This document shows positions 50,242 through 61,689 of a stretch of DNA of 64,000 nucleotides, in pieces. Source of the stretch: Mesocentrotus franciscanus. Lineage: Eukaryota > Echinodermata > Echinoidea > Camarodonta > Strongylocentrotidae. The notes under the pieces were generated by a model. It saw nothing but the letters and a program-made list of their open reading frames with translations, searched no databases and was not told where the DNA came from. Every line of letters begins with the position of its first letter. Position 1 is the first letter of the stretch. Position numbers and translations under genes: made by a program. The DNA lies in contig CP137667.1 in the NCBI GenBank assembly GCA_037976565.1, forward strand, positions 26,862,277 to 26,926,276, given 5' to 3'.

Positions 50242-51992
50242 CACATCTTTATATAGTCCAGTGAATACATAACCTGCTATGGTGTGTGCTGTCGTGAAAT
50301 GGTCTATTGTCAGAGATGACATTCTACCCCTCACCAAGGCTGCGGTATCTAGGTCCCGACTCTCAAAGGATACATCAACCAAGATATCCATCTCCTCTTC
50401 GTTTGGGGTGTTACCCTGTACCATACATTTCATGACATGCTTTGCAATGGTTTTGTCCCGTGAAACAGTGAAGTACAGGAGATACCTAAACTCTTCCTTC
50501 CTAGGCAGCACTACTTGCTCAATCAGCCTGTTGAATTCATTGTGATCTAATTCATACAGGGAAGCAAGATGGACCCCAGCCATGTACTCCTGAAAGAGTA
50601 TGTGTGGAAAGAAGATTTGAGACTGCAGGGACATACTGCTCTTATCATTTATCAATAACTTTCTTTTCTCTAACACCCCTACTCTGCAAGCTGTTTCCAT
50701 GGATTCTGAGCACTGTTCAAAATCATCTTCTTTGAAAACATCAGTGTTTTCTTGTAGCCCGGAGAAAGCAACTTTGGCAACTGGTTTCATGAGCTTCTCA
50801 ATTTGAGAGGGATATTCTTTGAACGATGTGCTGCCTAAATCTGAGATCATTTTCTGAGCATAATGCACCTTCAAGAATTCATACATTTCATCAAATATTT
50901 GAGAAAAGGTTTGAAATGACTTAAACTTTTCTTGTTTTTCGTCACCATGTTCTCTCCACATAAGACAGACCATAGCTATGTAGATAGGATACGGGGCCAT
51001 ATTCTCAGATATGATGTCATTGTCTTTGGTTAATTGGATAAGCTGATCTGCTGTGGCCCCATCATCATGAAAGTACTTGCGAATGAAAACCTCCATATTC
51101 TCCTTGCTAAAACCTTCCACATGTATGAAAGTGTACTGTTTCCTTAGACTATCATCCCATCTAATCACTGTGACCTTCCATGGGCGACTTGTCACTAACA
51201 CTGGGCAAGCAGCAAGTTCATATGAACAAAGAATGTCTCTAATTGCAATGTCACCTCTCTCTGAAGGTCTTCCACTTGCCTCTGCGCTTTTGACTCTTGG
51301 CTGCGAAGTGGCGCTTGTTGGACTTGATGAATTTGGCTGCCTTAACTTTTGTCGCTTATTCTTTTTCATCTTTGATTCTGATCTTGCCTTGGTTTGATCA
51401 GCAGACTTTGGCTGGTGACATTCTGACTTTGAACCAGCTATCCTTTGCTGTACAACCTTGTCATCAAACTCATCTAATCCATCAAACGCAATGAATACAT
51501 CTTTCGGGTTCGAGCGGATGTACTCAGTGATCTGGCAGGCTGTTGCTGGGTTGTCCTTGGAGAGATATGACTTGGCAATTTCACCGATCATGTATTGCTT
51601 GGCTTCACGAAAAGGGACAACAAGTACCCACACAAACTTTGGGACAACAGGACTTTCATTTATCCAGTCCCAGGCAATCTTGGAACAGAAGGTTGTCTTT
51701 CCAGCCCCAGCCTCTCCCTGAATCATGATCCGCTTGGGGAACTCTCCATTGACTTTGAGATCAAAGAGATCCTTGTACGCAAGTGGTCGCTTGCATTTTT
51801 TTCGATATTCCTCTTTCAGGACAGGGTTTGTGTACATGTCGTCAAATTGAACAATGGAATCAGGGTCGAGAGGATCAGCTCTGATCTTACAGAGAGTTGT
51901 CCGGTATTTGGATTTGAAATCATCTGCACATCTCTTGATCAGGTCAGGAGAAAGTGGTTTGGTCTGTGATCCTGGCATTGTCACAGGTGCAC
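50242..51992 (-). CDS. NLR exon 3: NACHT NTPase and helical domains
   Basis: One 1,751-nt open exon starts after AAAG (acceptor 51994-51993) and ends at GTG/GTAAGT. It encodes about 583 residues (protein 124-706). Walker A is GEAGAGKTT (about residue 215), Walker B is FIAFDGLDEF (about 289), sensor 1 is VLVTSRPW (about 387), and a winged-helix/HD2-type region follows ('FFPHILFQEYMAGVHLA'), as in NLR family members. Between Walker B and sensor 1 there is a ~60-residue hydrophilic insertion rich in Lys, Ser and Pro (about residues 308-370, with KMKKNKRQKLRQ). That is longer than the usual loop there and resembles a nuclear-localisation signal. The domain should bind ATP/dATP and drive oligomerisation. 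No stop or frameshift is seen. Confidence 0.95.
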
Positions 51993-52009
51993 CTTTAAAT
52001 TTAATAACA

Positions 52010-52300
52010 TAATAGTGAGCACAATTTTTTTTTTTTGCACTAGAAAAAAATTTTCCCCTACGGGAAGGGTGATTTTTTTTTTCCACCGCCACCCCCTCCC
52101 TTGGGCGCCAGGGTAGTGAGCACAATTTTTTGGGGGCACCGAAATTTTTTCCCTATGGGAAGGGTAATTTTTTCCACCGCCACCCCTTGGGCGCCAGGGG
52201 AGGGGGCCCATCTTCTTTTTTTTCAAAAAAAAGGTGTTTTTACCAGTTTTTTTTTTGCTAGGGAGGGGCCCAGGCCCCGCCCCGATCCGCCACTGATGTA
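52010..52300. repeat. Low-complexity repeat with hAT-like end
   Basis: Two ~95-bp copies of a block with 'gtgagcacaatttttt' and 'ccaccgccaccccc' (about 52015 and 52110), then a GGGCCC-rich end that reads CAGTGGCGGATC on the minus strand at about 52295, a common hAT-type terminus. In the intron between DEATH and NACHT exons. Confidence 0.5.
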
Positions 52301-52829
52301 TACTATTGTTGATGCATGGCACGTCTATGTTTCTTTTCTTTTCTAACTTTAAAGTATCTCAATAGAAATTGTCTCTTTGTATGAACGTATATACATGTTC
52401 TTCAATGTATCCATATATAACATGTAAATATCATTAATTTCCATCGCTAACAGTATGGACAATAATGATGAGCCTTATAAACCTTTTGAATTACAGCTCA
52501 AATAACAATTCAACACCATATAAAAAGAACCGCTCGAGAGAAATGTATTTTTCCTTTTGTTTTGTACACAAAAATCAGAAATTCTGCATTTTGGGGCTGA
52601 CATAAGGTCACAATAGATAAAAACGACTCTGTAATGATACAATTTTCATAAACTTTGTGACAAAGAATATCATGACTTAAAAAAACAAAATAGATCTTCG
52701 ACTGCACACAGTCACAAATGATGCCTCCGCCATAGAGCGATTTTACAAACCAAAACAGAGCACTTTTTAAAATTCAAGTTTGTTTGTAATCCATTAACAG
52801 GTTCTCAGAATATTGTGATTACAAGCTAT

Positions 52830-54545
52830 TTTTCATATACATGTATGACCCTTTGATCTTTGGCCTCATGACCCTACACTCTAATCAGTTCATTGGCTCT
52901 GCAAGATACATACATGTCCTGAGTTTGATAGTAATCCATCCGTCGGTTCTATTGATAATGCGTTCACAAGCTATTTTTGGATACATAATGAGCCCATGAC
53001 CTTTGAACTTTGACCTCATGACCCCAAAATCTAATCAGTTCATTGGCTTTGCAAGATACATACATGTCTTGAGTTTGATGGTAATCCATCCATCGGTTCT
53101 AATGATAAAGTGATCACGAGCTGAGACCCTTCACCTTTGACCTTGCGATGCCAAATTCTAATCAGTACATTGGCTCTGCAAGATACATACATGGCCCAAG
53201 TTTGGCGGTAATCCATCAATCAAGTCTTGAGATAACTAGAAATATCGCAATCTGTATTGCCGCGCAATGCGAATGTATCCCCCGGCTGTGGCAGCGATTT
53301 TGTGTCATCCTTATGTTCGAAGGAGGGACAAAGATCCCCTCTCCCATCCCTGAAACAAAAGGATGACGTAGAGATCGCCACTAGTGGCTCAGACTATTGT
53401 CAAGACTAGGATAGGAGCAGCATCACCAAACCAATTTGTGTGTAGATTAGAGTATAATGTATCTCTGTAGAAAATTAGAAAGAAATCTTTTAAGAAATGT
53501 CGCAGTTAGAGCGCACAAAAGACACCCACCAAAATAAGACCTATGACCCTACAACAGACGGAACACAGGTGGCAGCATCACCAAACACTAAAGATGTGTA
53601 GATTGTACTAAGACCCACCTCCATACAACATTTGAAAGAAATCCGTCATGAAATATGACCTGCAGAGCGCACAAAAGACAGCCACCAAAATACGACCTTT
53701 GACCCTATAACAGAGGAAACTTAGGTGGCAGCATCACCAAACACTAAAGATGTGTAGATTGTACTAAGACACACCTCCATACAACATTTGAAAGAAATCC
53801 GTCAAGAAATGTGGCAGTTAGAGCGCATAAAAGACATATGACCTTTGACCATATAAAAGACGGAACAATGAGGGCAGCATTGCCCAAAAGTGTAGATGTG
53901 TAGATTGTACCAAGAAACATCTCCTTTCAAAATTTGAAAGAAATCTGTCATGAAATATGACCTTCAGAGCGCACACTGGACACCCACCAAAATATGACCT
54001 TTGACCCTATAAAACACGGGACACTCGTGGCAGTATCCCCAAAAACTATAGGTGCGTAGATTTTACCAACATACACTTCCATACTCAATTTGAAAGAAAT
54101 CTGTTAAGAAATGATGCAGTTAGACCACACACTAGAGTGCAAACAAGATATCTATCAAAATATGACCTTTGACCCTATAAAAGATGGAACACTGGAGGCA
54201 GCATCAGCAAAATCTATAAGCTTCTAGACTATGCCAAGATACATCTTCGTTCAAAATTTGAAATAAATCCGTCAAGGAATGTGGCAGTTAGAGCTCACAC
54301 AAGAATATGACGCGGCGGCGGACGTGAATCCAAAGTACCCCACCGGCATACTGCCGGGGGATACATTGAGATCACAAGCTATTTTTGGATACGTAATGAG
54401 CCCTGTGACCTTTGACCTTGTGACCCCAAAATCTAATCAGTTCATTGGCTCTGCAAGATACATACATGACCCAAGTTTTGCGGGAATCCATCAATCGGTT
54501 CTTGAGATACCGCGATCACGAGAACAGGACGGACGGACAACCCAA
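52830..54545. repeat. Tandem ~125-bp repeats, split by a Helentron-like element
   Basis: Units with 'tctaatcagttcattggctc' and 'tgcaagatacatacatg' at 52880, 53030, 53155 and again at 54430, ending in GGACGGACGGAC. The insert 53236-54367 divides them. Confidence 0.7.
53236..54367 (-). mobile_element. Helentron-like family B
   Basis: On the minus strand: start AATGTATCCCCCGGC with hairpin CCCCCGGC/GCCGGTGGGG, body of ~120-130-bp repeats ('gacctttgaccctata', 'ggcagcatcaccaaa'), asymmetric repeat CCGGGGGATACATT, 3' hairpin ATTGC/GCAAT and terminal CTAG (53236-53239). Same architecture as families A, C and D with unrelated sequence. Confidence 0.8.
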
Positions 54546-54659
54546 AAAGTGGCTGGACTTGAAACGCCAAGAAATTTGAAAGACAATCCTTGTACAGCCC
54601 ATGTAAAACTAATCTTGTCATCTCCCTCACACAGCACGAAGTGTATTAGTGGCCACAGC

Positions 54660-54850
54660 CCAAGACAGTCCACAAGACCGACAATATCTTTCTAGCGAAC
54701 TTTCTGAAAAGTTGTCAGAAGGCCCACAAGACCAACTACCGATGGACTGACAGCCCACAAGACCAACATGTTGGTCTAGTGGGTGTTCTGACAACTATTT
54801 TGAAGGTTCACCAGACGGGCAGTATCAGTCTCGTGGGATGTTCGTCTACT
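54660..54850. repeat. Palindromic MITE-like segment
   Basis: CCCACAAGACCAACATG and its near-complement GTTGGTCTAGTGGG meet head to head at about 54754-54783, and further opposed copies of 'cccacaagacc' flank them. Target duplication not identified. Confidence 0.6.
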
Positions 54851-54989
54851 GGGATGTCCTGCTATAAGTAACACTATTTGTACCAAATGAGAAAGTGTCA
54901 AATCAGTGTTTGTTGGCTGCCTCCAAGAGCAATATATTATCAATGGCAGTAAAGGCCTTCTTGCGGGCAGCTGACATGATTTCCTACTA

Positions 54990-55805
54990 GGGCTGCGACG
55001 AGTAGTCAAATACTCGAATACTCGCACTGTTGACAGCTACTCGAGTACGATTTCTCGTACTCGAATACTCGGCCGCCATTTCTTTTTTTTTTTTTTTTTT
55101 TTGCTATTTTTCAGTGGTTTTACAACCATCTTTGTGTCTCAACATAATGCGAATAAAGAATACTATTTAACGCTAACCTACCTTCCTAATTTGAAGGAAG
55201 AGATTTAATAAAAGTGTCGATTTATTACGCAGGAGATCTTTTCTGAGCAAGGTAGCTAGGCCTCCAAAGCGCTGACATAATTCCCTTCGGTAACAATGGC
55301 TGCGCAAGTCCAAAGGCCGCATTGCAACATAATCCTTTTCTTCGGTGACAATGTCTGCCCTAGTCCAAAGTCTGCATTGCGACATAATCATTTTCTTCGG
55401 TAACAATGGCTGCACGAGTCCAAAGTCCGCATTGCGACATAATCCTTTTCTTCGATGATTGACAGGGGCGCGCAAGTCCAAAGTCCGCATTCCGACATAA
55501 TCCTTTTCTTCGGTGACATACTTTTTTCTGTGGAAACACGCTGATAGATTCTAGATCTAGACTAGATCTAGACTAGATCTATTTGTATTATTTTTATCGG
55601 AGCGTCGGCCGAAAAACAATCGGGACTGTACCGACTCAGGCTTATTTGTGTGAGTAAAATCACCAAAATAAAGGCTAGCTAGGTATTAAGTTTTATTTTT
55701 AAATATTAAAAAAAAACAAAAAAACATGGCGTCCGAGTCTTCGAGTATTCGCGGGCAAGACTGGGAGTGTACTCGAGTACCTCATTACACGGTTATGCAC
55801 AGCCG
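54990..55805. mobile_element. TIR element ending next to the DEATH-exon donor
   Basis: Ends GGGCTGCGACGAGTA and (reverse) GGCTGTGCATAACCG share further inner similarity (ACTCGAGTAC, AGTATTCG). It contains a ~55-57-bp tandem repeat with 'ccttttcttcgg' (55280-55520) and CTAGATCTAGA repeats (55555-55580). A related end is at about 60559. No clear target duplication. Confidence 0.6.
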
Positions 55806-55814
55806 TATTCTCAC

Positions 55815-56098
55815 CTGTCCGCTTCGGGACTAGGTTGCCAGCGAGTAGTTCGCCAGAGAGAGACCCTAAGTCACTTCTTTCTAATTCCTCTGCAAGAAGA
55901 GCCCTGATGTCTGTGCCTGGAGGCTGTTTGTCTCTCCATCTCGTGAAGACTGTCATCAATGCATCACTGGTATTTTGGCTGCGTTCCTTGATTTGATCAA
56001 GCTCTGCGATGGAGATATCCAGGTTAATGCCCACCTCTTTGTAGTAGCTAGGTTCAATTTGCTTGGACAGCTGTAAGAATTCCTTCTCACTGACAATC
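55815..56098 (-). CDS. NLR exon 2: DEATH-fold domain
   Basis: The exon lies between a TTACAG acceptor (56101-56099) and an ACAG/GTGAGA donor. Its ~94 codons read as an all-helical DEATH domain, with the motifs EFLQLSKQI, GINLDISIAELDQI, ALMTVFTRWRDK and LAEELERSDL. The pattern of a helix-3 'DISIAELDQI' followed by 'W(R)D' and 'L..EL....L' is typical of the DEATH superfamily, which mediates homotypic contacts with adaptors. In the protein it covers about residues 29-122, directly after the 2A motif, so cleavage would leave Pro-Asp-Arg at the new N terminus. A transposon with TIRs starts only about 12 bp past the donor site. Confidence 0.88.
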
Positions 56099-56498
56099 CT
56101 GTAATTAAAAAAAATATTTGATCAAGCATTCTTAGATATTTCTGAAGTATTTCTTGTTTTGTAACCCCTACGTACATTTATTTAAGCACCTATCTTCATA
56201 CTTTGTAAGTTTAGTTCAGTTCTTGACTACAACTTACTACATGGAAGAATAAACTACTCCAGCCTACAAATATGTACACTAGCTCCTACAGTTGAGCACT
56301 GTCAGTACCTACAGCTTCATGCGCATACCTACCTGATTATATAAAGCTACATGTACTGATGAGATTTATTTAAAGGTATATTGAAGCATACACATACACA
56401 AGCACACACACAACACAAATTGGCATGCATGTATATGATGTTAAGCTTTAATAATAAGAAAGGTACTTTATTATCCCTACTGCTCATTACTATTGCAA

Positions 56499-57640
56499 CT
56501 AGAAATTTCGCAATCTTCATTGCCGTGCAATGTGAATGTATCCTCCGGAACTGGTAGCGATTTTTGTGTCATCCTTATGTTCGGAAGAGGGACAAAGATC
56601 CCCTCTCCCCTCCCTGAAACAAAATGATGACGTAGAGATCGCCAAGACTAGGAGCAGCATCACCAAACACTAAAGATGCGTAGATTTTACTAAGACACAC
56701 CTCCATACAAAATTTGAAAGAAAGCCGTCAAAAAATGTGGCAGTTAGAGCACATAAAAGACATATGACCTTTGAACCTATAAAGGATGTAACAATGAGGG
56801 CAGCATCGCCAAAAAGTGTAGATGTGTAGATTGTACCAAGATACATCCCCATACTAAATTTGAAAGAAATCCGTCATGAAATATGACCTGCAGAGCGAAC
56901 ACAAGACACCTACCAAAATATGACCTTTGACCATATATCAGACGAACACAGATGGCAGCATCACCAAACACTAAAAATGTGCAGATTTGACCAAGATACA
57001 CCTTTATACAAAATTTAAAAGAAATCTGTCAAGAAATATGGCAGTAAGAGTGCACAAAAGGGACAAATGACCTTTGTCCTATAAAGGATGGAACAATGAG
57101 GGCAGCATCACCAAACTATAGGCTTGTAGATTATAGCAAGATACACCTTCGTTCAAGATTTGAACAAAATCCCTTGAGAAATGTGGTCTGCAGAGTGCAC
57201 TCACGAAATCCACAAAAATATAGCCTTTTACCCTATAAAACATGGGACACTGGTGGCAGCATCACCAAAAACTATAGGTACGTAGATTTTACCAACATAC
57301 ACTTCCTTACACAATTTGAAAGAAATCTGTCAAGTTTTGTTGCAGTTAGACCACACACTAGAGTGCACACAAGCAGGGGCGGCAATCCCGGGGGGGGTGT
57401 CCCCCCTCCCGGAAAAATTGAAAAAGTGCCCAAAAAATGTTTAGTAAATAGTGAATAATGACTGCAACACACTTTTAGGCTCTGGAGGGCCCAAGAGTTT
57501 AGACTAATAAAAATGCACAAAAATTCTCGCTCGGTCGCTACGCTCCCTCGCATAATATCCTTGTAAAAAAATTTGCATTTCGTCCCCCAGGTCATGAAAA
57601 GAAATCGCCCTGCACACAAGACACTACTGAAAGTACAAAA
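56499..57640 (-). mobile_element. Helentron-like family B, second copy, 5'-incomplete
   Basis: CTAG at 56499-56502, 3' hairpin ATTGCCGTGCAAT, asymmetric repeat decayed to GAGGATACATT, and the same ~120-bp internal repeats. The left terminus is not found before exon 1 of the NLR. A small hAT element sits inside (57374-57612). Confidence 0.72.
57374..57612. mobile_element. hAT-like MITE (239 bp) with perfect 8-bp target duplication
   Basis: Ends CAGGGGCG...CGCCCTG and flanks CACACAAG on both sides (57366-57373, 57613-57620). The family B repeats elsewhere read straight across this site. It lies about 60 bp downstream of the exon 1 donor. Confidence 0.88.
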
Positions 57641-57671
57641 GGAAATAAGCTTCAAATACATAAAGACTGAC

Positions 57672-57754
57672 CTGTCTGGTCCAGGGTTGGTTTCAACATC
57701 ACCAGATCTCATCAGGAGAATCATGAGCAGATAGAGAAGGCAGAATCCATCCAT
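57672..57754 (-). CDS. NLR exon 1: hydrophobic leader plus 2A-like ribosome-skipping motif
   Basis: The start codon sits in a strong Kozak context (ACCATGG). Twenty-seven codons give a short leader, rich in Leu, that runs into RSGDVETNPGPD. DVETNPGP fits the 2A consensus D(V/I)ExNPGP, in which the ribosome skips the last Gly-Pro bond during translation. Established work on sea urchin NLRs describes N-terminal 2A-like sequences that double as signal sequences: if skipping occurs the NLR stays cytosolic without the leader, and if it fails the leader can target the protein to the exocytic pathway. The exon ends at CAG/GTCAGT with two bases of an Arg codon that the next exon completes. Earlier in-frame ATGs exist (reading from 57832) but in weaker context. 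A candidate splice acceptor at 57833-57834 suggests a 5' UTR exon further up. Confidence 0.88.
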
Positions 57755-57832
57755 GGTGCAAGATGTCATTCTCATTTGACAGAAACTCAGTCCTCTGGAA
57801 AGGTACATGAATGATAACCCCAGCAAGACATC

Positions 57833-59570
57833 CTGTAATTGATAAAAAAAGGGGATTCTGTTTACTATGTGAATTACTCATATTAGTGATAAATATGCAT
57901 GTACAGTGTACATAGAATGGGACACTGTTTCCCCCTTTTTTCCTCATCTAAATATTTGCCTCTTGACTTGTGCGATTTAATACTGAAGTTTATTCAAAGT
58001 AAAAGGGGCTGAAATGTATTGTGAAGATCTAGCATGTATTCGGGGAGGGGGGAGTGGTGTACCCATCTCTGCTGCAGAGAGACGAAATATATATTCATAA
58101 CTAAAGCTAATTAAATATTATATTGGGATTATTCTGATTGTGTATAGGATTTATAGGGTGTATATACAATGAAATAATATTATGGGAATTGACACAAGAG
58201 CATGGTGATGTCAGATGCAGCTGTTTAACAGCTAATAACAGCTCTTACAGAAAGCAGAAAAAAATAAATTAGGAAACTGGAGAAAGTTGAAATGAAATTG
58301 AGATAATAAGAGATTATGATTTTTTGAAATATGAGATCACTAAATCTGTATGAATCACAATTGGCAATTTGGTCAGTGGATTGTGACGTAGTCTCGGACG
58401 ACTTTTCAATAATGAGAGATTATGAATGTTTGAAATATGAGAATACTACATCTACATGTATGTGAATCTCAAATTGGCAATTTGGTCTGTGGATTGTTAC
58501 TTACCGGTAGTCAAAATAACATTTATTGTATTAATGCTTTCTTCCTTGTTGCTTGAAGATCAATGCAAAGCTTTCTGTTTGCCCTCTTAAAATCCCTAAC
58601 ACTTATTTATCTTAATCTAATTTATCTTCATGTGACAAATCAACTTGCTTTGCAACAATAATTAGGACTATTATAATTTACAGTGGCCTAGCTATGGAGG
58701 GGGCATGGGGGCGGGGGGCATGGGGCACGTGCCCCTCCCCATCAACGACACTATTTATTGTTACAGTTTTATGCCGCTGGTGGGTGAAGCATTTTAACAC
58801 AGGTGAAATACAGTTTTAATTCCTTTCAGTCTACAATGTACTCTTCCTTTTTGATGCATTAGGACTATAGAAATATGCAAATTAAGTGATAGAAATCATG
58901 TGATGGGTTTGGGAGAGAGTGAGTGGTCAATTTGGTTATTGGTGGCAGGATTTGAGCGTAACAAGTGAATTTGGTGGCGAAAGTGATGAGAAGCCATTTT
59001 GACGTGATTGGAGAAAGACCTGCTGTGTCGCCCTTGGGGTGGGAGTCCCTCTGACAGTGAGAGTGCGGGAAGATTTTGGGCTTGCTGCTTGAGAGCAAGT
59101 GTTTTCTCTCCTTTTTAATGCTGCTTTTTTCTGCTGGTAAGAGCGGAACAAGCAGACAACTGTCCTTCAGACACGATCCCTCCGGGAGGCAGGCAACGGG
59201 GTCTTAAATCTTCAGAAATACTGTACGTTCTAAAGGGACAGTTGAGTTCTTGTTTAAGACCGCAAATGCCTTCAAAAGTTCAAAGTGCATGGTTATTGCT
59301 CTCCTTCTTATTTATGAAATTTCTAATGCCCTTTTAGGATCTAAAACTGCCATGAAGGAAATTTTAGACCCCAAAATGTGTGAGATTTAGATTAAATCCG
59401 ATCATACCAATTCAGCTCCACTAATAACAACAATAATCATAACAATAATGGCTGGTTGTGCGTATTATAACCAACACAAAAAAGCCAACAAAAAGCAAAC
59501 ATTGGCATTGGCTGGAATAAAACGTATAAGGCGCTATCTCATTTTTTCAACGGCTGGTTAAAAATAATCC
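57833..59570. other. Upstream region of the NLR gene, no gene recognised
   Basis: It holds a candidate UTR acceptor (57833-57834), a ~110-bp direct repeat pair with 'caaattggcaatttggtc' (58303-58500) and a hAT-like end CAGTGGCCTAGCTATGG at 58680. Promoter elements cannot be assigned by eye. Confidence 0.45.
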
Positions 59571-59572
59571 CA

Positions 59573-61005
59573 CATCTTTCTGTGTACAGTGCTTGTTACT
59601 TTACCAAGACTGTGCCAAATTTCTTATGATTTTCATGACTTCATGCAGAACATTGCAGTGCACACCAATACTTATATGCTACCTTGTACATGATCAACTT
59701 TTTCTTATCGATTCCACACCATTTCTTTCACAATCGCATGACCAGAACTCAACTTTATCTTTAAGGCTACAGCTAGCGTGGACCTAGCCTGGCCTGGTCA
59801 GACTCGCCGGCTCCAGCCGATGTAGATGCATAGGGGATAAGTATATATAGGGTAGACCGAAAGCTGCAGACTCTAAGATATATGGGCGGTTGTCCCACTG
59901 AGACTATCACTATATGTCTGGCTCAAGATTCAAGATTCAAGATTCAAGATTTATTTATTTCTTTCCACTTGCATAAAAAACATTTCATTCAGGAGCAGTA
60001 GCAACATGTTCATCGTCAACTAGCATAAATACACTAACAATGAAACAGTAATAAAGACTTAAACAAATGTGGAAAAAGAGGTGGTCTGTTAAGAAGCACA
60101 GCTTGTTAAAACACAGATCACCTTTACAGGAACAGCATTTTTTTAGAGAGGTAGGTTACAATACAGAGGGAGGGGGACTAACAATACTAATCTAGTTACC
60201 TACACAGACTATAAATAAATATCAGATCTACCACTAATTTACAGAATATGGTAGACTAAAAAGAAAAGAAAACAGAATAAAGATAATGGAAAAGTAAAGA
60301 AATAGGGGAGGAGGATAATGTACAACACGGGGGAACAATGCTAATCCAGTTACCTATATTGAATATCAATAAATATAAGATCTATTCACTGTAGGTGTAC
60401 AGTAGATGAAATTTCAGCTTACGTTTGAAGACAGAAGAGCTTACAGACTGCCTAATAGAACAGTCTAAAGAGTTCCACTGATCAACTCAATACAGTTCAG
60501 TCTTTATTTTCATTCTCAATAAAATTAAAATAAGATACATATAGCAGTTACCATTAATAAGGCTGTGCATAAGCGTGTAATGAGTTACTCGAGTACACTC
60601 CCAGGCTTACAGGCGAATACTCGGACGCCATGTTTTTTTTAATTTAAAAAAAAAAAAAAATGTTTTTTGTTTTTTGTTTTTTGCCAACACCGTACTATGG
60701 TGGAAGGTTCGTCTTCGAAAACCTACACGATTTTACTTCGAGTTGCAGTTTAAGGCGCCAATTTGTGCTTTTGAATTTTTTACAAATAATAGCAACAATG
60801 TTATCTTTAAAGATAAAGGCCAGTTCTGGTCATGCGATTGCATTGTGAAAGAAACGTTGTGGAATCAATCAGAAAAGGTTGATCATCTAGCATATACCTG
60901 TAAGTATTGGTGTGTACTGCAAGGTTCTGGAATCATCAAAATGATAAGAAATTTGGCCCAGTCTTGGTAAAGTGACAAGCACTGTACACAGAAAGATGTA
61001 TATGG
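59573..61005. mobile_element. Long inverted-repeat element with internal insertions
   Basis: 59573-59766 is the inverted, diverged copy of 60808-61005 ('tctttctgtgtacagtgctt' against 'aagcactgtacacagaaaga'). The interior holds a non-LTR fragment and a TIR end (60559), so the original element was shorter. Confidence 0.65.
59930..60500 (-). pseudogene. 3' fragment of a non-LTR retrotransposon
   Basis: The minus strand reads 'QWNSLDCSIRQSVSSSVFKR' and 'LKFHLLYTYSE' (WNSL...IR...FKRKL is the reverse-transcriptase C terminus), then a long 3' UTR and a tail of repeated ATTCAAG/CTTGAAT units at 59930-59950. Confidence 0.6.
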
Positions 61006-61079
61006 GACTACGCGACCACGTGTGCGATATCTATTTGGTCCCAATAGATATTTATTTATTTATTTGTAATTTCATTTGT

Positions 61080-61550
61080 AATAACAAGAAACACAATCGA
61101 ATAATTTACTTCAAGCCTGTCTGCACTAGTTTGGCCAGGAGGGATTAGATCTCCCTGCGTGGTCACTGATGGGTGGTTATCTCATCAAATCAGCTCTCAT
61201 TTAACATAAGAAAAGGGGGACCATGGGGGAGCAACGGGTACCGATTAGGCATTGTTTGCTATATAGAGGGTACAAGTAGTGCAGTGGGGCTTTAAATATT
61301 TAAAAATGTCAAATAAAATAATATTCATTTCTTTCTATGTATAGAATTGATTTTTTGATGTAAACTAATCTTGCATAACAGTCGTTACAAATGAAATTAC
61401 AAATAAATAAATATCGGAGTACATAGAAAGAATTGGATTTATTTTTTGTATTTTAATAAATAAACGACTGACATGCAAGACTAGGTAAATACCTTTATTT
61501 GACATTTTTTAAATATTTAAGTAAATTATTTGATTGTGTTTCTTGTTATT
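61080..61550. repeat. Inverted repeat element with nested TTAA MITE copy
   Basis: 'aacaagaaacacaatcgaat' (61083) and its complement at about 61520-61548 form arms. Between them is the second CTGCACTA MITE (about 61111-61292) and further 'gttacaaatgaaattacaaa' sequence opposed to 61060-61080. Confidence 0.55.
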
Positions 61551-61689
61551 TATTTAATTCTTATAAACACCTGATCTGCAAGACTACGTAAAAATAGTTT
61601 TATTCAATTTTTTTCAATTTTGAATATTTCAATTTAAACGACTTAAATTTCTATTCCTTAAATTCCATTGGAAACGACTGATGTGGAAG

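Larger units (their letters stand above)
4629..57832 (-). other. NLR-family immune receptor gene, split (gene span, 3' end outside window)
   Basis: This is one multi-exon gene read on the minus strand: leader with 2A (57754-57672), DEATH (56098-55815), NACHT (51992-50242), first LRR exon (48458-48303), then LRR exons at 29412-29245, 27898-27731, 26389-26222, 23376-23209, 20362-20195, 17145-16978, 15639-15475 and 4796-4629. Phases match at each join: exon 1 ends with two codon bases and exon 2 starts with one, exon 2 ends with one and exon 3 starts with two, and all later exons are phase 0. NLRs of this build are cytosolic or endomembrane pattern-recognition receptors: the DEATH domain recruits partners, NACHT binds nucleotide and oligomerises, and the LRRs sense. 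Exons are joined here by reading frame and splice sites only, so some LRR exons could belong to a second, headless copy. The left array exons may also include unused copies. Confidence 0.85.

Noticed and set aside
54900..54980. Short minus-strand frame starting MSAARKKAFTAID
   Set aside because: Only about 24 codons to the stop, inside an NLR intron and without a splice site that fits either neighbour.
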